Below, one piece after another: positions 1 through 6,052 of a stretch of 6,133 nt of DNA (the first letter of the stretch is position 1; each line of letters opens with the position of its first letter). The DNA is from Litorimonas sp964490745 (GTDB lineage Bacteria; Pseudomonadota; Alphaproteobacteria; Caulobacterales; Maricaulaceae). The position numbers and the translations under genes were made by a program. The notes under the pieces are model-generated. The model saw nothing but the letters and a program-made list of their open reading frames with translations. It was not told the DNA's origin and ran no database searches. The DNA lies in NCBI GenBank assembly GCA_964490745.1, contig CAZBDT010000136.1:1-6133 (forward strand). Reading direction: 5' to 3'.

Positions 1-2175
1 TGAGTATTTCCACTCTGTCGGGACTTTAAAATCAGGATCAAGATAGTTGATTTCGAAGTTCCGGCCTTGGCCTGTTGCAACGGCATCGGCGAGTTGCTGT
101 GGAACGGCCCAGCCCGGCGCGTTTGGACGGCCTTCTTCAGCCAGTGTGTAATCGAATGAGAAGAGATCAAGGCCTTCGCCAAAATCACGAATACGCGCAC
201 CAACCTGTGTCACATTGTTTGAGCTGTAATTGTTAGACAACCAAACATTCGGGTTGCCGCCGGAATAACGACCCACACCACCGTGAATTTCAAAATTATC
301 TGTCGCTTGATACGTCAAACCAACACGCGGCTGGAGAATATCGACACCGTCAAAATTTTGAGCGTTTGAGAAGCCATAGCTTTCAACAAATTCAGGGTTC
401 TCTGTTGGCAAGTCATCAGAGGTGTACCAATCGTAACGCAGACCCGCGACAAGATTGAGCTTGTCATTAATGTCCCAATCATCCTGAAGATAAACGGCGT
501 TACGTGTGTATCCAAACTCAGCCGCTGCATCTAGCGGGTTTAATGACGGCGCATTGTTAAATTCGACCTGGAATGCGCGACCATTGCGGAAATTATCTAT
601 GCCCGCAAAACGTGTTTCAGTCTGAGCTTGCTGAATAAACAAGTTGAAGATTTCAAGTGTCTGCGTTTCAGCACCAAACGTCAGTGTGTGGTCGCCAACG
701 GTGTAATTACCGCGGGCAATAAAATCGAAGACTTCATAGTTCAGGTCGTTTGCAGAACGTGAGTCATCACCGCCGAGATAAACGTCGATACCATTGTCAA
801 GTTCGATACGGAATTCACCGAAATCTGTTCCGCCAATTGTTTCTTGTCTATTATCTACATCCGTGTAGCTGGCCCGTAATTCTGTTGAGAAATTATCTGT
901 CCAATCAGAGAAAAGCGCACCTGTATAGGTAAATAGCTCTGTTCCTCGCTCATAGAAGTGATTTGAGAATTCCAACTCATTTGGATCACCATCAGAACGC
1001 GCAATGTTAAAACCGTCATTCCACTGGAATGTACCCGCTGCGCGGTGGTTGTTGCTGATGTTCCAATCTAGCTTCACCAAGATTTTTTCATCCGCATTTG
1101 GGAAGTTATCCGCGATGAAGCCTGGATCATATTGGTAAACATCGTTCGAAATTTGAACGATTTCATCAATTGTAGACTGCGGGACAGAATTCAATGTGAT
1201 AGATGTATTCGGATAGGTATTCGCACCTTCGAGTTTTTCATAAGCAGCAAAGAAGAAGAGCTTATCTTTAATGATGGGCCCGCCGAGTGTGAGGCCATAA
1301 CGGATTTCATCAAACTCACCGAATTCAAACTCTTGTCCATTGGCTTTGTTACCGATGAGAGAGTCATCTGTGTAATCAATAAAGGCTGAACCAGAGAATG
1401 AGTTCGTACCGGACTTCGTCACGGAGTTAATGTTACAGGCCGTGAAGTTACCATAGATAACATCAAGCGGGGCCAGTTCGACTGAGACCTGCTCCAGCGC
1501 ATCAAACGGATAAGGCTGACGCTCTGTTGGATAACCATTTGCGTTCAAACCAAAAGCATCATTCAACTGCACACCGTCTAAAGTGAAAGAGTTAAAGCGC
1601 GAGTTTTGACCCGCACATTGAATGGCATTTGTACCGCCACCACTTTCATCCACCGCGATACGGGGATCAGACCGCAAAATATCTGTGATGTTGCGGTTAA
1701 TCGCAGGAGAGTTTTGCAACTCACCAATACCAAAGGACGCGCTCGGCCCAAGCGCGACATCGGCGGCCACTGTGCGTTGAGCAACCGCAATCACTTCATC
1801 TTCAATATTGCCGGCATCAAGTGCGAAGCTAAGCTCTGTTTCATTTCCCAAAACAAGGGCAATCTCGTCAACGCGTTCGCCTTGGAACCCACTCGCTGTA
1901 ACCGTCACATTGTAGAGACCTGACACAGACAAGTTAGACGCCGTAAATGCACCTGCTGAATTTGTTGTCGCGATACGGGTAAAGCCCGTCGCTGGGTTAA
2001 AAATCGTGACCGTCGCGCCGGAAACGGCAGCACCCGTATTTGACTGGACCGTACCTGTGATGCTGGAGGTCGTAACCTGAGCATGGGCGACACTTGTTGA
2101 GGCGGCGATAGAGAGTGCGAGCGTACTCGCTGACATGACGGCCCTGAGACCGAGTGAGGCGAAAGATTTTTTCAT
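1..2175 (-). CDS. TonB-dependent receptor, Oar-like, with carboxypeptidase-regulatory-like N-terminal domain (C-terminus beyond left edge)
   Basis: This is an outer-membrane beta-barrel receptor expected to import a bulky substrate using energy from TonB-ExbBD. The frame is open for 725 codons from the ATG at 2175-2173 to base 1 with no stop. Residues 1-32 form a signal peptide (MKK, hydrophobic core, AHA before Gln33). Residues about 37-120 look like a CarboxypepD_reg/CNA-B-like beta-sandwich (SITGTV, SGATVTI, GLYNVTVTASGF). DEVIAVAQR at 126-134 is a plausible TonB box. The plug runs from about 140 to 260 (RFNSFTLDGV, VTKSGTN) and the barrel follows (LGGPIIKDKLFFFAAYE, LQDDW, GLRYDW, LQPRVGLTY, NYLDPDFKVP). 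Oar-like receptors usually have about 950-1100 residues, so some 250-350 are missing. The start is fixed by an in-frame TAA at 2202-2200 with no ATG, GTG or TTG in between; only a weak GGA lies nine bases upstream. The visible part has just two cysteines, Cys187 and Cys247, both in the plug. Family placement is solid from motifs; the substrate is unknown. It is divergent from the nucleoside operon. Confidence 0.93.
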   Translation of the reverse strand, partial: MKKSFASLGLRAVMSASTLALSIAASTSVAHAQVTTSSITGTVQSNTGAAVSGATVTIFNPATGFTRIATTNSAGAFTASNLSVSGLYNVTVTASGFQGERVDEIALVLGNETELSFALDAGNIEDEVIAVAQRTVAADVALGPSASFGIGELQNSPAINRNITDILRSDPRIAVDESGGGTNAIQCAGQNSRFNSFTLDGVQLNDAFGLNANGYPTERQPYPFDALEQVSVELAPLDVIYGNFTACNINSVTKSGTNSFSGSAFIDYTDDSLIGNKANGQEFEFGEFDEIRYGLTLGGPIIKDKLFFFAAYEKLEGANTYPNTSITLNSVPQSTIDEIVQISNDVYQYDPGFIADNFPNADEKILVKLDWNISNNHRAAGTFQWNDGFNIARSDGDPNELEFSNHFYERGTELFTYTGALFSDWTDNFSTELRASYTDVDNRQETIGGTDFGEFRIELDNGIDVYLGGDDSRSANDLNYEVFDFIARGNYTVGDHTLTFGAETQTLEIFNLFIQQAQTETRFAGIDNFRNGRAFQVEFNNAPSLNPLDAAAEFGYTRNAVYLQDDWDINDKLNLVAGLRYDWYTSDDLPTENPEFVESYGFSNAQNFDGVDILQPRVGLTYQATDNFEIHGGVGRYSGGNPNVWLSNNYSSNNVTQVGARIRDFGEGLDLFSFDYTLAEEGRPNAPGWAVPQQLADAVATGQGRNFEINYLDPDFKVPTEWKYS

Positions 2176-2211
2176 TTTGGAAAATCCATAATGTTTCAGT
2201 TAGAATTGGCG

Positions 2212-2248
2212 CGGCCCATAACGGCCCTACATGACACTTTAATGACAC
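2212..2248. repeat. two pairs of short direct repeats, operator-like
   Basis: CGGCCC occurs at 2212-2217 and 2222-2227 (10-base period). ATGACAC occurs at 2231-2237 and 2242-2248 (11-base period). Both periods are close to one helical turn, which puts the copies on the same face of DNA, as expected for half-sites of a dimeric or cooperatively binding regulator. They lie 37-73 bases upstream of the receptor start codon, where its promoter or leader should be. The repeats are seen directly; their regulatory role is inference, and short repeats of this size also arise by chance. Confidence 0.4.
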
Positions 2249-2254
2249 GCGATT

Positions 2255-2280
2255 GTGAGTCACTGTTACGTAAGCGTGAG
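2255..2280. promoter_or_regulatory. palindrome cluster GTGAGTCAC / TTACGTAA in the divergent region
   Basis: GTGAGTCAC at 2255-2263 is a 4-1-4 palindrome and TTACGTAA at 2266-2273 is a perfect 8-base palindrome two bases further on. The word GTGAG recurs at 2276-2280, 21 bases after its first copy, about two helical turns. The cluster sits about 80-105 bases upstream of the receptor start and about 150-175 bases upstream of the kinase start, so a bound regulator could act on either gene. No known operator was recognised with certainty. Confidence 0.35.
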
Positions 2281-2376
2281 AGCATTATGCATTTTTGTGC
2301 CACATGCCGTCGATTTCGCCCGTAAATGTGGAGAATTGTTCACTTTTTAGGCGCAATGGCGCGAAAAAAGACTTTG

Positions 2377-2382
2377 TATAAC
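2377..2382 (+). promoter_or_regulatory. candidate -10 box for the udk operon
   Basis: TATAAC matches five of six positions of the sigma-70 consensus TATAAT and lies 49 bases upstream of the kinase start codon, in an AT-rich stretch. The expected -35 position (about 2354-2359, CAATGG) does not resemble TTGACA, so this would be an activator-dependent or weak promoter if it is one at all. Confidence 0.25.
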
Positions 2383-2420
2383 TTTTACTCAGGGCATATT
2401 TTTTTAGAGTCTGTTGCTTT

Positions 2421-2425
2421 AAAGG
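2421..2425 (+). promoter_or_regulatory. ribosome binding site of uridine kinase gene
   Basis: AAAGG lies six bases before the ATG at 2432, a good Shine-Dalgarno match at normal spacing. It supports 2432 as the start and matches the family length (212 residues here, 213 in the E. coli enzyme). Confidence 0.6.
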
Positions 2426-2431
2426 CACACT

Positions 2432-3070
2432 ATGTTGTCATTATCACCCCTTCCCGATTCGCCCCGCATCCTCGCGATCGCTGGAGGAAGCTGTTCGGGG
2501 AAGTCGACTCTGGCCGCTTATCTCAGAGATTATGTTGGTGCGGATCGGTGTCGTCTTGTCCGGCAAGATGATTATTATCACGATATTCGCGACCGTGGGG
2601 GCTCGCCCATGGTCAATTTTGACATTCCTGAAGCTCTGGATTTTGGCCTTCTGCGCGACAATCTTTTGGCCTTTAAACGTGGCGAAGCAGTGGCTTTACC
2701 GAATTATGATTTTACGACCCATCAGCGCCGCACCCCCTCTGAACCGCGAAATCCACGCCCGCTTATCATTGTTGAAGGCATCTTACTTCTCGGCCAGCCG
2801 GAATTGCGGGATATTTTTGACCATAGTGTCTTCATGCGCTGCGCTCCTGAACTTCGTCTATCGCGACGCTTGGAACGCGACACAACCGAACGCGGGCGTA
2901 CGCGTGATGATGTCCTGCGGCAGTTTCATGACCAAGTTGAACCGGCGCAACAGAGTTTTGTTGATCCCTCTCAAATCCACGCGGACCTTGTGATTGACCA
3001 AACACAATATATTACAAACATGACGGAGGTCGTGGAATCAATCGTGGCCTTGGTCAATGCGGGCGCGTAA
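2432..3070 (+). CDS. udk: uridine kinase (uridine/cytidine kinase)
   Basis: This is a cytosolic P-loop kinase of 212 residues that phosphorylates uridine and cytidine to UMP and CMP (EC 2.7.1.48) with ATP or GTP in pyrimidine salvage. Walker A is GSCSGKST at 19-26. QDDYY at 45-49 carries Asp46, the position of the catalytic base (Asp62 in human UCK2). Other residues line up with UCK2 positions at a constant offset: Asp64 in the FDIPEALDF stretch, Tyr92 and His97 in PNYDFTTHQRR (nucleoside site), Glu115 in VEGILLL, and Arg146, Arg149, Arg154 and Arg156 in the RRLERDTTERGR stretch that holds the phosphates. FVDPSQIHADLVI near 176-188 is the typical C-terminal family motif. Nothing needed for catalysis appears missing. 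It is the first gene of the cluster, followed after 31 bases by a nucleoside carrier, which fits trapping of imported uridine. Phosphoribulokinase or pantothenate kinase relatives are unlikely given the ERGR and THQR motifs. Confidence 0.94.
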   Translation: MLSLSPLPDSPRILAIAGGSCSGKSTLAAYLRDYVGADRCRLVRQDDYYHDIRDRGGSPMVNFDIPEALDFGLLRDNLLAFKRGEAVALPNYDFTTHQRRTPSEPRNPRPLIIVEGILLLGQPELRDIFDHSVFMRCAPELRLSRRLERDTTERGRTRDDVLRQFHDQVEPAQQSFVDPSQIHADLVIDQTQYITNMTEVVESIVALVNAGA

Positions 3071-3090
3071 GGGCAATCATTAGGTTTTTT

Positions 3091-3096
3091 AAAGAG
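3091..3096 (+). promoter_or_regulatory. ribosome binding site of CNT gene
   Basis: AAAGAG precedes the ATG at 3102 by five bases. It is a moderate Shine-Dalgarno match in the 31-base gap after the kinase. The gap shows no hairpin followed by a T tract, so read-through from the kinase is expected; the run of six T at 3085-3090 has no preceding stem. Confidence 0.5.
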
Positions 3097-3101
3097 AACG
3101 C

Positions 3102-4343
3102 ATGGAACAGCGCGCATTTGGTTTAATCGGCATCATATTGATCCTTCTGATCGCCTGGGTCGCCTCAGATAATCGGAAGAAAATTCGACTGCGGACGGTC
3201 GGGGCTTGTTTTGCCCTTCAAGTCGCGATTGCGATTTTCGTGCTTTATATTCCAGCAGGAAAAGGCGTCTTGGAGTTCGTGGCAGGTAAGGTCACCACCC
3301 TACTCTCTTATGCCGATGCGGGTATTGGTTTCGTCTTTGGCAATTTGGCAGAGCTAGACGGTTTTTCTTTCCTTGTGCGCGTCCTACCGATCATCATCTT
3401 TTTCGCGGCCCTGATGGAGGTGCTTTATCACCTTCGCATTATGCAGGTCATTGTCCGCTGGGGCGGTTCTGCCATTCGCTGGCTCACAGATACGCGCCCC
3501 GTCGAGAGCCTGAATGTCATCGCCAATATCTTTGTGGGTCAGACAGAAGCGCCGCTGTCGCTCAAACCTTACCTGCCCAGTATCAGTAAGCCCGAACTTT
3601 TTGCGATCATGGTCTCCGGCCTCGCCTCTGTCTCCGGCACGGTTCTGGGCGGTTATATCGCTTTAGGCATTGAGCCGAAATATCTGCTGGCCGCCTGTTT
3701 CATGTCCGCGCCCGCAGGTCTGCTCATGGCGAAGATGATTATGCCGGACACCCGAATAGGAACGAAAGAAGAAAAGCTCAAAGATGCCAAAGCCGTCTAT
3801 GCCATGGCGGAAACCGGACCGCGACATCCCAGTATTTTCATGGCCGCGGCCGTCGGGGCGCAGAACGGGGTGAGCCTCGCCGTGGCGATTGGCGCCATGT
3901 TGATCGCCTTTATCTCGCTCATCGCTTTGGCCAATGGTTTGCTCGGGTGGGCCGGAGGGTGGTTTGGGCAAGGCGACTTGTCCCTACAGATGATCTTGGG
4001 CTGGATTTTTTCGCCCGTTATGTGGGCTGTCGGTGTGCCGTGGTCTGAAGCTCAACTCGCAGGCGGGATTTTTGGCGAAAAGCTGGTCATTAATGAGTTC
4101 ATCGCCTTTGGCTCACTGATTGAAGCCGAGAGCCAGCTCAGCGAGAAATCCGTCGTCATCCTCTCCTTTGCGCTTTGCGGCTTTGCCAATATTGGCTCCA
4201 TCGCAATCCTACTCGGCGGATTGGGAACGCTTATCCCTGACCGCATGCCCGATATTGCGCGGATGGGCGTCAAAGCGGTCTTCGCGGCCAGCCTCGCCAA
4301 TCTGATGAGCGCAGCCCTCGCCGGGATCCTCGTCGGGCTTTGA
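3102..4343 (+). CDS. concentrative nucleoside transporter, CNT (NupC) family
   Basis: This is an inner-membrane carrier of 413 residues, close to E. coli NupC (400) and the Vibrio cholerae CNT (418), importing nucleosides with a cation. The family signature GQTEAPLSLKPYL begins at 146. SGLASVSGTVLGGYIALG at 172-189 is the helix-hairpin region, CFMSAPAGLLMAKMIMPDT follows near 199-217, NEFIAFGSL starts at 331, and CGFANIGSIAILLGGLG starts at 359. Gln147, Thr148, Glu149, Glu332, Asn363 and Ser366 fall where CNT structures bind the nucleoside base and ribose. Asn142, Val145, Ser176 and Val177 correspond to the Na+ ligands of the V. cholerae protein (Asn149, Val152, Ser183, Ile184), which favours Na+ over H+ coupling; this is inferred from alignment by eye. 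The N-terminus (7-22) is a hydrophobic helix followed by basic residues. It pairs functionally with the upstream uridine kinase, and its TGA overlaps the start of the next gene. Exact specificity (pyrimidine, purine or both) cannot be read from sequence. Confidence 0.95.
   Translation: MEQRAFGLIGIILILLIAWVASDNRKKIRLRTVGACFALQVAIAIFVLYIPAGKGVLEFVAGKVTTLLSYADAGIGFVFGNLAELDGFSFLVRVLPIIIFFAALMEVLYHLRIMQVIVRWGGSAIRWLTDTRPVESLNVIANIFVGQTEAPLSLKPYLPSISKPELFAIMVSGLASVSGTVLGGYIALGIEPKYLLAACFMSAPAGLLMAKMIMPDTRIGTKEEKLKDAKAVYAMAETGPRHPSIFMAAAVGAQNGVSLAVAIGAMLIAFISLIALANGLLGWAGGWFGQGDLSLQMILGWIFSPVMWAVGVPWSEAQLAGGIFGEKLVINEFIAFGSLIEAESQLSEKSVVILSFALCGFANIGSIAILLGGLGTLIPDRMPDIARMGVKAVFAASLANLMSAALAGILVGL
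4340..4343 (+). promoter_or_regulatory. TTGA stop/start overlap coupling CNT and BCCT genes
   Basis: The TGA stop of the nucleoside carrier (4341-4343) shares bases with a TTG start at 4340-4342. No strong Shine-Dalgarno sequence precedes it; the nearest purine-rich word is GGGAT at 4323-4327, too far away to be ideal. The next in-frame ATG (codon 25, 4412-4414) lies inside the first membrane segment and would cut it. TTG at 4340 with translational coupling is thus the best start. Confidence 0.65.
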
Positions 4344-5911
4344 TTTCTGAAACACAAGTTAAAGACGCTCGTGCGCCTGCAAAAACGCGCCTTCGGAAAT
4401 TTGTTTTCTGGATGCCGCTGCTCATTTTCGCAACGCTGGTTATAACAAGCCTCATTGCACCGCAGAGTTTTTTGCGAGTCGCCACCGCGGTCAATGATTG
4501 GATCTTGGCGAAGCTCTCCAATGTCTTCGCGATTGGATCGTTTATATTTGTCCTGACCTGTATTTGGGCGGCGCTCTCCCCATTGGGGAAAATAAAAATC
4601 GGCGGGTCTGAGGCCACACCGCTCCTCTCTCGCTGGAACTGGATTGCGATCACGCTGACAACGACAGTCGCTATCGGCATATTATTTTGGGCCACGGCAG
4701 AACCAATTTACCACCTCTATAATCCGGCGGGCCTTCCCTATGCTGCGACATCGGAAGAAGCTGCAAACTTCTCCTTGGCTTCGCTTTATATGCATTGGTC
4801 AATTACGCCCTATGCAATCTATACCATTCCCGGGCTCACCTTTGCACTTTGTTATTATAATTTGAAAAAGCCCTTCTCACTCTCATCTCCCATATCCGTA
4901 CTGATCGGACGTCCCATCCCACCTATAGCTGCGCAGGGACTGGACGGACTCGCCTTACTGGCTTTAGTCTTTGGTCTGTCGGCAAGCCTCGGGGCCGGAA
5001 TACTCTCTATATCCGGCGGGATTGACCGATTGTCTCCCTTAAACGCCGGTCCTGTCCTAACGGGGGCTGTGGCCCTTTTCATTGTCACCGCCTTTTTTAT
5101 ATCTTCTGTGAGCGGCCTTCAGAAAGGCATCCGTCTTTTATCAGATATAAATACGAAAATCTTCCTTGCGCTTATGCTCTTTGTCTTATTGGCTAGCCCA
5201 ACATGGCAAGTCCTAAGCTTAGGCGGAACAGCCTTTTTAGATTATCTCACAAATTTCATTCCAAGATCTCTCACCCTCTCGCCCTATGACAATCGGGATT
5301 GGCTAAACAGTTGGACCGTCTTTTATTTCGCGAATTGGATGGCGTGGGCGCCCTTAGCCGCTCTTTTTCTGGGAAAGATCGCACGGGGTTATACGGTTCG
5401 GGCTTATATTCTCGTCAATCTGATATTGCCCGCCCTCTTCTCTGTCCTTTGGATGATTATTTTTGGGGGTTTGGCCATCACGATGGAGCTTGGAGAGCCA
5501 CAAAGCCTCAATCAAATTTTAGAATCTAAAGGCCCAGAACATGTGCTTTACGCAGTGTTGGACAGCCTGCCTTTCGCATCTATTATCGCTCTGCTTATCA
5601 TCGTGATCTCTTGTCTGTCTTATATAACCGCGGCAGATTCCAATCTTAATGTCATCTCTAATCTAACACTGAGAGAAAATGCGGCTGACGCTGCGACAGC
5701 CGTAATCTCGCGCAAAATTTCACTAGGCTTTAAATTGATCTGGGCCGTGGCTGTCGGGTTTGCAGCTTGGATCATGACGGCCCTGTCAGGCATAGACGGC
5801 GTCAGAATGTTATCCAACCTCGGCGGGCTACCCGCCCTCTTCATCATTCTCACATTTAATGTCGTCTTAATCCTTTTCGGGACGATCAAGCTGAAATCTC
5901 TGAGAGTTTAG
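4340..5911 (+). CDS. BCCT-family transporter (betaine/choline/carnitine type), divergent binding site
   Basis: This is an inner-membrane secondary transporter of 523 residues with about 12 helices (roughly 22-40, 61-80, 100-119, 149-172, 201-224, 239-258, 272-288, 324-346, 353-378, 404-430, 462-481, 495-514). BCCT hallmarks are FWATAEPIYHLYNP from 116, MHWSITPYAIY from 151, FGLSASLGAG at 211-220, SWTVFYFANWMAWAPL at 324-339, GKIARGYTVRAYI at 345-357 and YITAADSN at 428-435. Against BetP, aligned by eye, Trp153, Tyr161, Trp333 and Trp336 keep cage positions 189, 197, 374 and 377. Trp194 becomes Tyr158, Trp371 becomes Phe330, Trp373 becomes Asn332, the GMGIG loop becomes TVAIG (109-113), and Ser468 of the Na2 site becomes Ala431. 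There are no long charged tails, so osmosensing of the BetP kind is unlikely. The gene is translationally coupled to the nucleoside carrier. Family is secure; glycine betaine, choline or carnitine should not be assumed as substrate. Confidence 0.9.
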   Translation: MISETQVKDARAPAKTRLRKFVFWMPLLIFATLVITSLIAPQSFLRVATAVNDWILAKLSNVFAIGSFIFVLTCIWAALSPLGKIKIGGSEATPLLSRWNWIAITLTTTVAIGILFWATAEPIYHLYNPAGLPYAATSEEAANFSLASLYMHWSITPYAIYTIPGLTFALCYYNLKKPFSLSSPISVLIGRPIPPIAAQGLDGLALLALVFGLSASLGAGILSISGGIDRLSPLNAGPVLTGAVALFIVTAFFISSVSGLQKGIRLLSDINTKIFLALMLFVLLASPTWQVLSLGGTAFLDYLTNFIPRSLTLSPYDNRDWLNSWTVFYFANWMAWAPLAALFLGKIARGYTVRAYILVNLILPALFSVLWMIIFGGLAITMELGEPQSLNQILESKGPEHVLYAVLDSLPFASIIALLIIVISCLSYITAADSNLNVISNLTLRENAADAATAVISRKISLGFKLIWAVAVGFAAWIMTALSGIDGVRMLSNLGGLPALFIILTFNVVLILFGTIKLKSLRV

Positions 5912-6052
5912 ACACGGCTTCCAAACTAAATCCCTGATTAATCGATCTCGAAGACAAACAAAAAGTTGTCAAATCAAACACTTATAAGTTAGTCAAAAAG
6001 AAGCATCCTCACTTTGGGTTTTACGGGTCATATTTAAGCTGTTCTTTTGATC
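5912..6052. other. AT-rich spacer downstream of the BCCT gene
   Basis: These 141 bases are clearly AT-richer than the flanking genes. They contain a perfect palindrome ACTTATAAGT (5980-5989), GATTAATC (5936-5943) overlapping ATCGAT, and a weak 5-bp hairpin (5953-5957 with 5966-5970) without a T tract. No convincing rho-independent terminator or promoter was found. The operon may end here through another mechanism, such as Rho. Confidence 0.5.

Larger units (their letters stand above)
2176..2431. promoter_or_regulatory. divergent intergenic control region between receptor and nucleoside operon
   Basis: These 256 bases separate two divergent start codons and must contain the promoter of the receptor (minus) and most likely that of the uridine kinase operon (plus). 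The half next to the receptor holds short direct repeats and palindromes at 2212-2280, described separately. The half next to the kinase is AT-rich (2361-2420) with a TATAAC box. No confident paired -35/-10 set could be assigned in either direction, and no riboswitch-like or rho-independent terminator structure was recognised. Open frames crossing it (for example plus-strand 2326-2571) run into the kinase gene out of frame and look like chance. Confidence 0.7.

Noticed and set aside
1997..2263. Minus-strand open frame of 88 codons across the receptor start
   Set aside because: It lies in another frame over the signal peptide and N-terminal domain of the receptor, and its Arg/Cys-rich product looks like a shadow translation.
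2326..2571. Plus-strand open frame of 81 codons overlapping the start of the uridine kinase gene
   Set aside because: It overlaps 140 bases of a well-supported gene in another frame, has no family-like features and no good ribosome site; it is a chance frame.
3085..3090. T-run between uridine kinase and CNT genes as a terminator
   Set aside because: No GC-rich stem precedes the six T, and the gap is only 31 bases; transcription read-through is more likely.
5953..5970. Hairpin GACAA/TTGTC as a terminator for the operon
   Set aside because: The stem is only five base pairs and AT-rich with an 8-base loop, and no T tract follows.
5966..5994. TTGTCA followed by AT-rich sequence as a promoter for a right-hand gene
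   Set aside because: At normal spacing the -10 position reads TTAGTC, a poor match, and the gene to be driven is itself doubtful.
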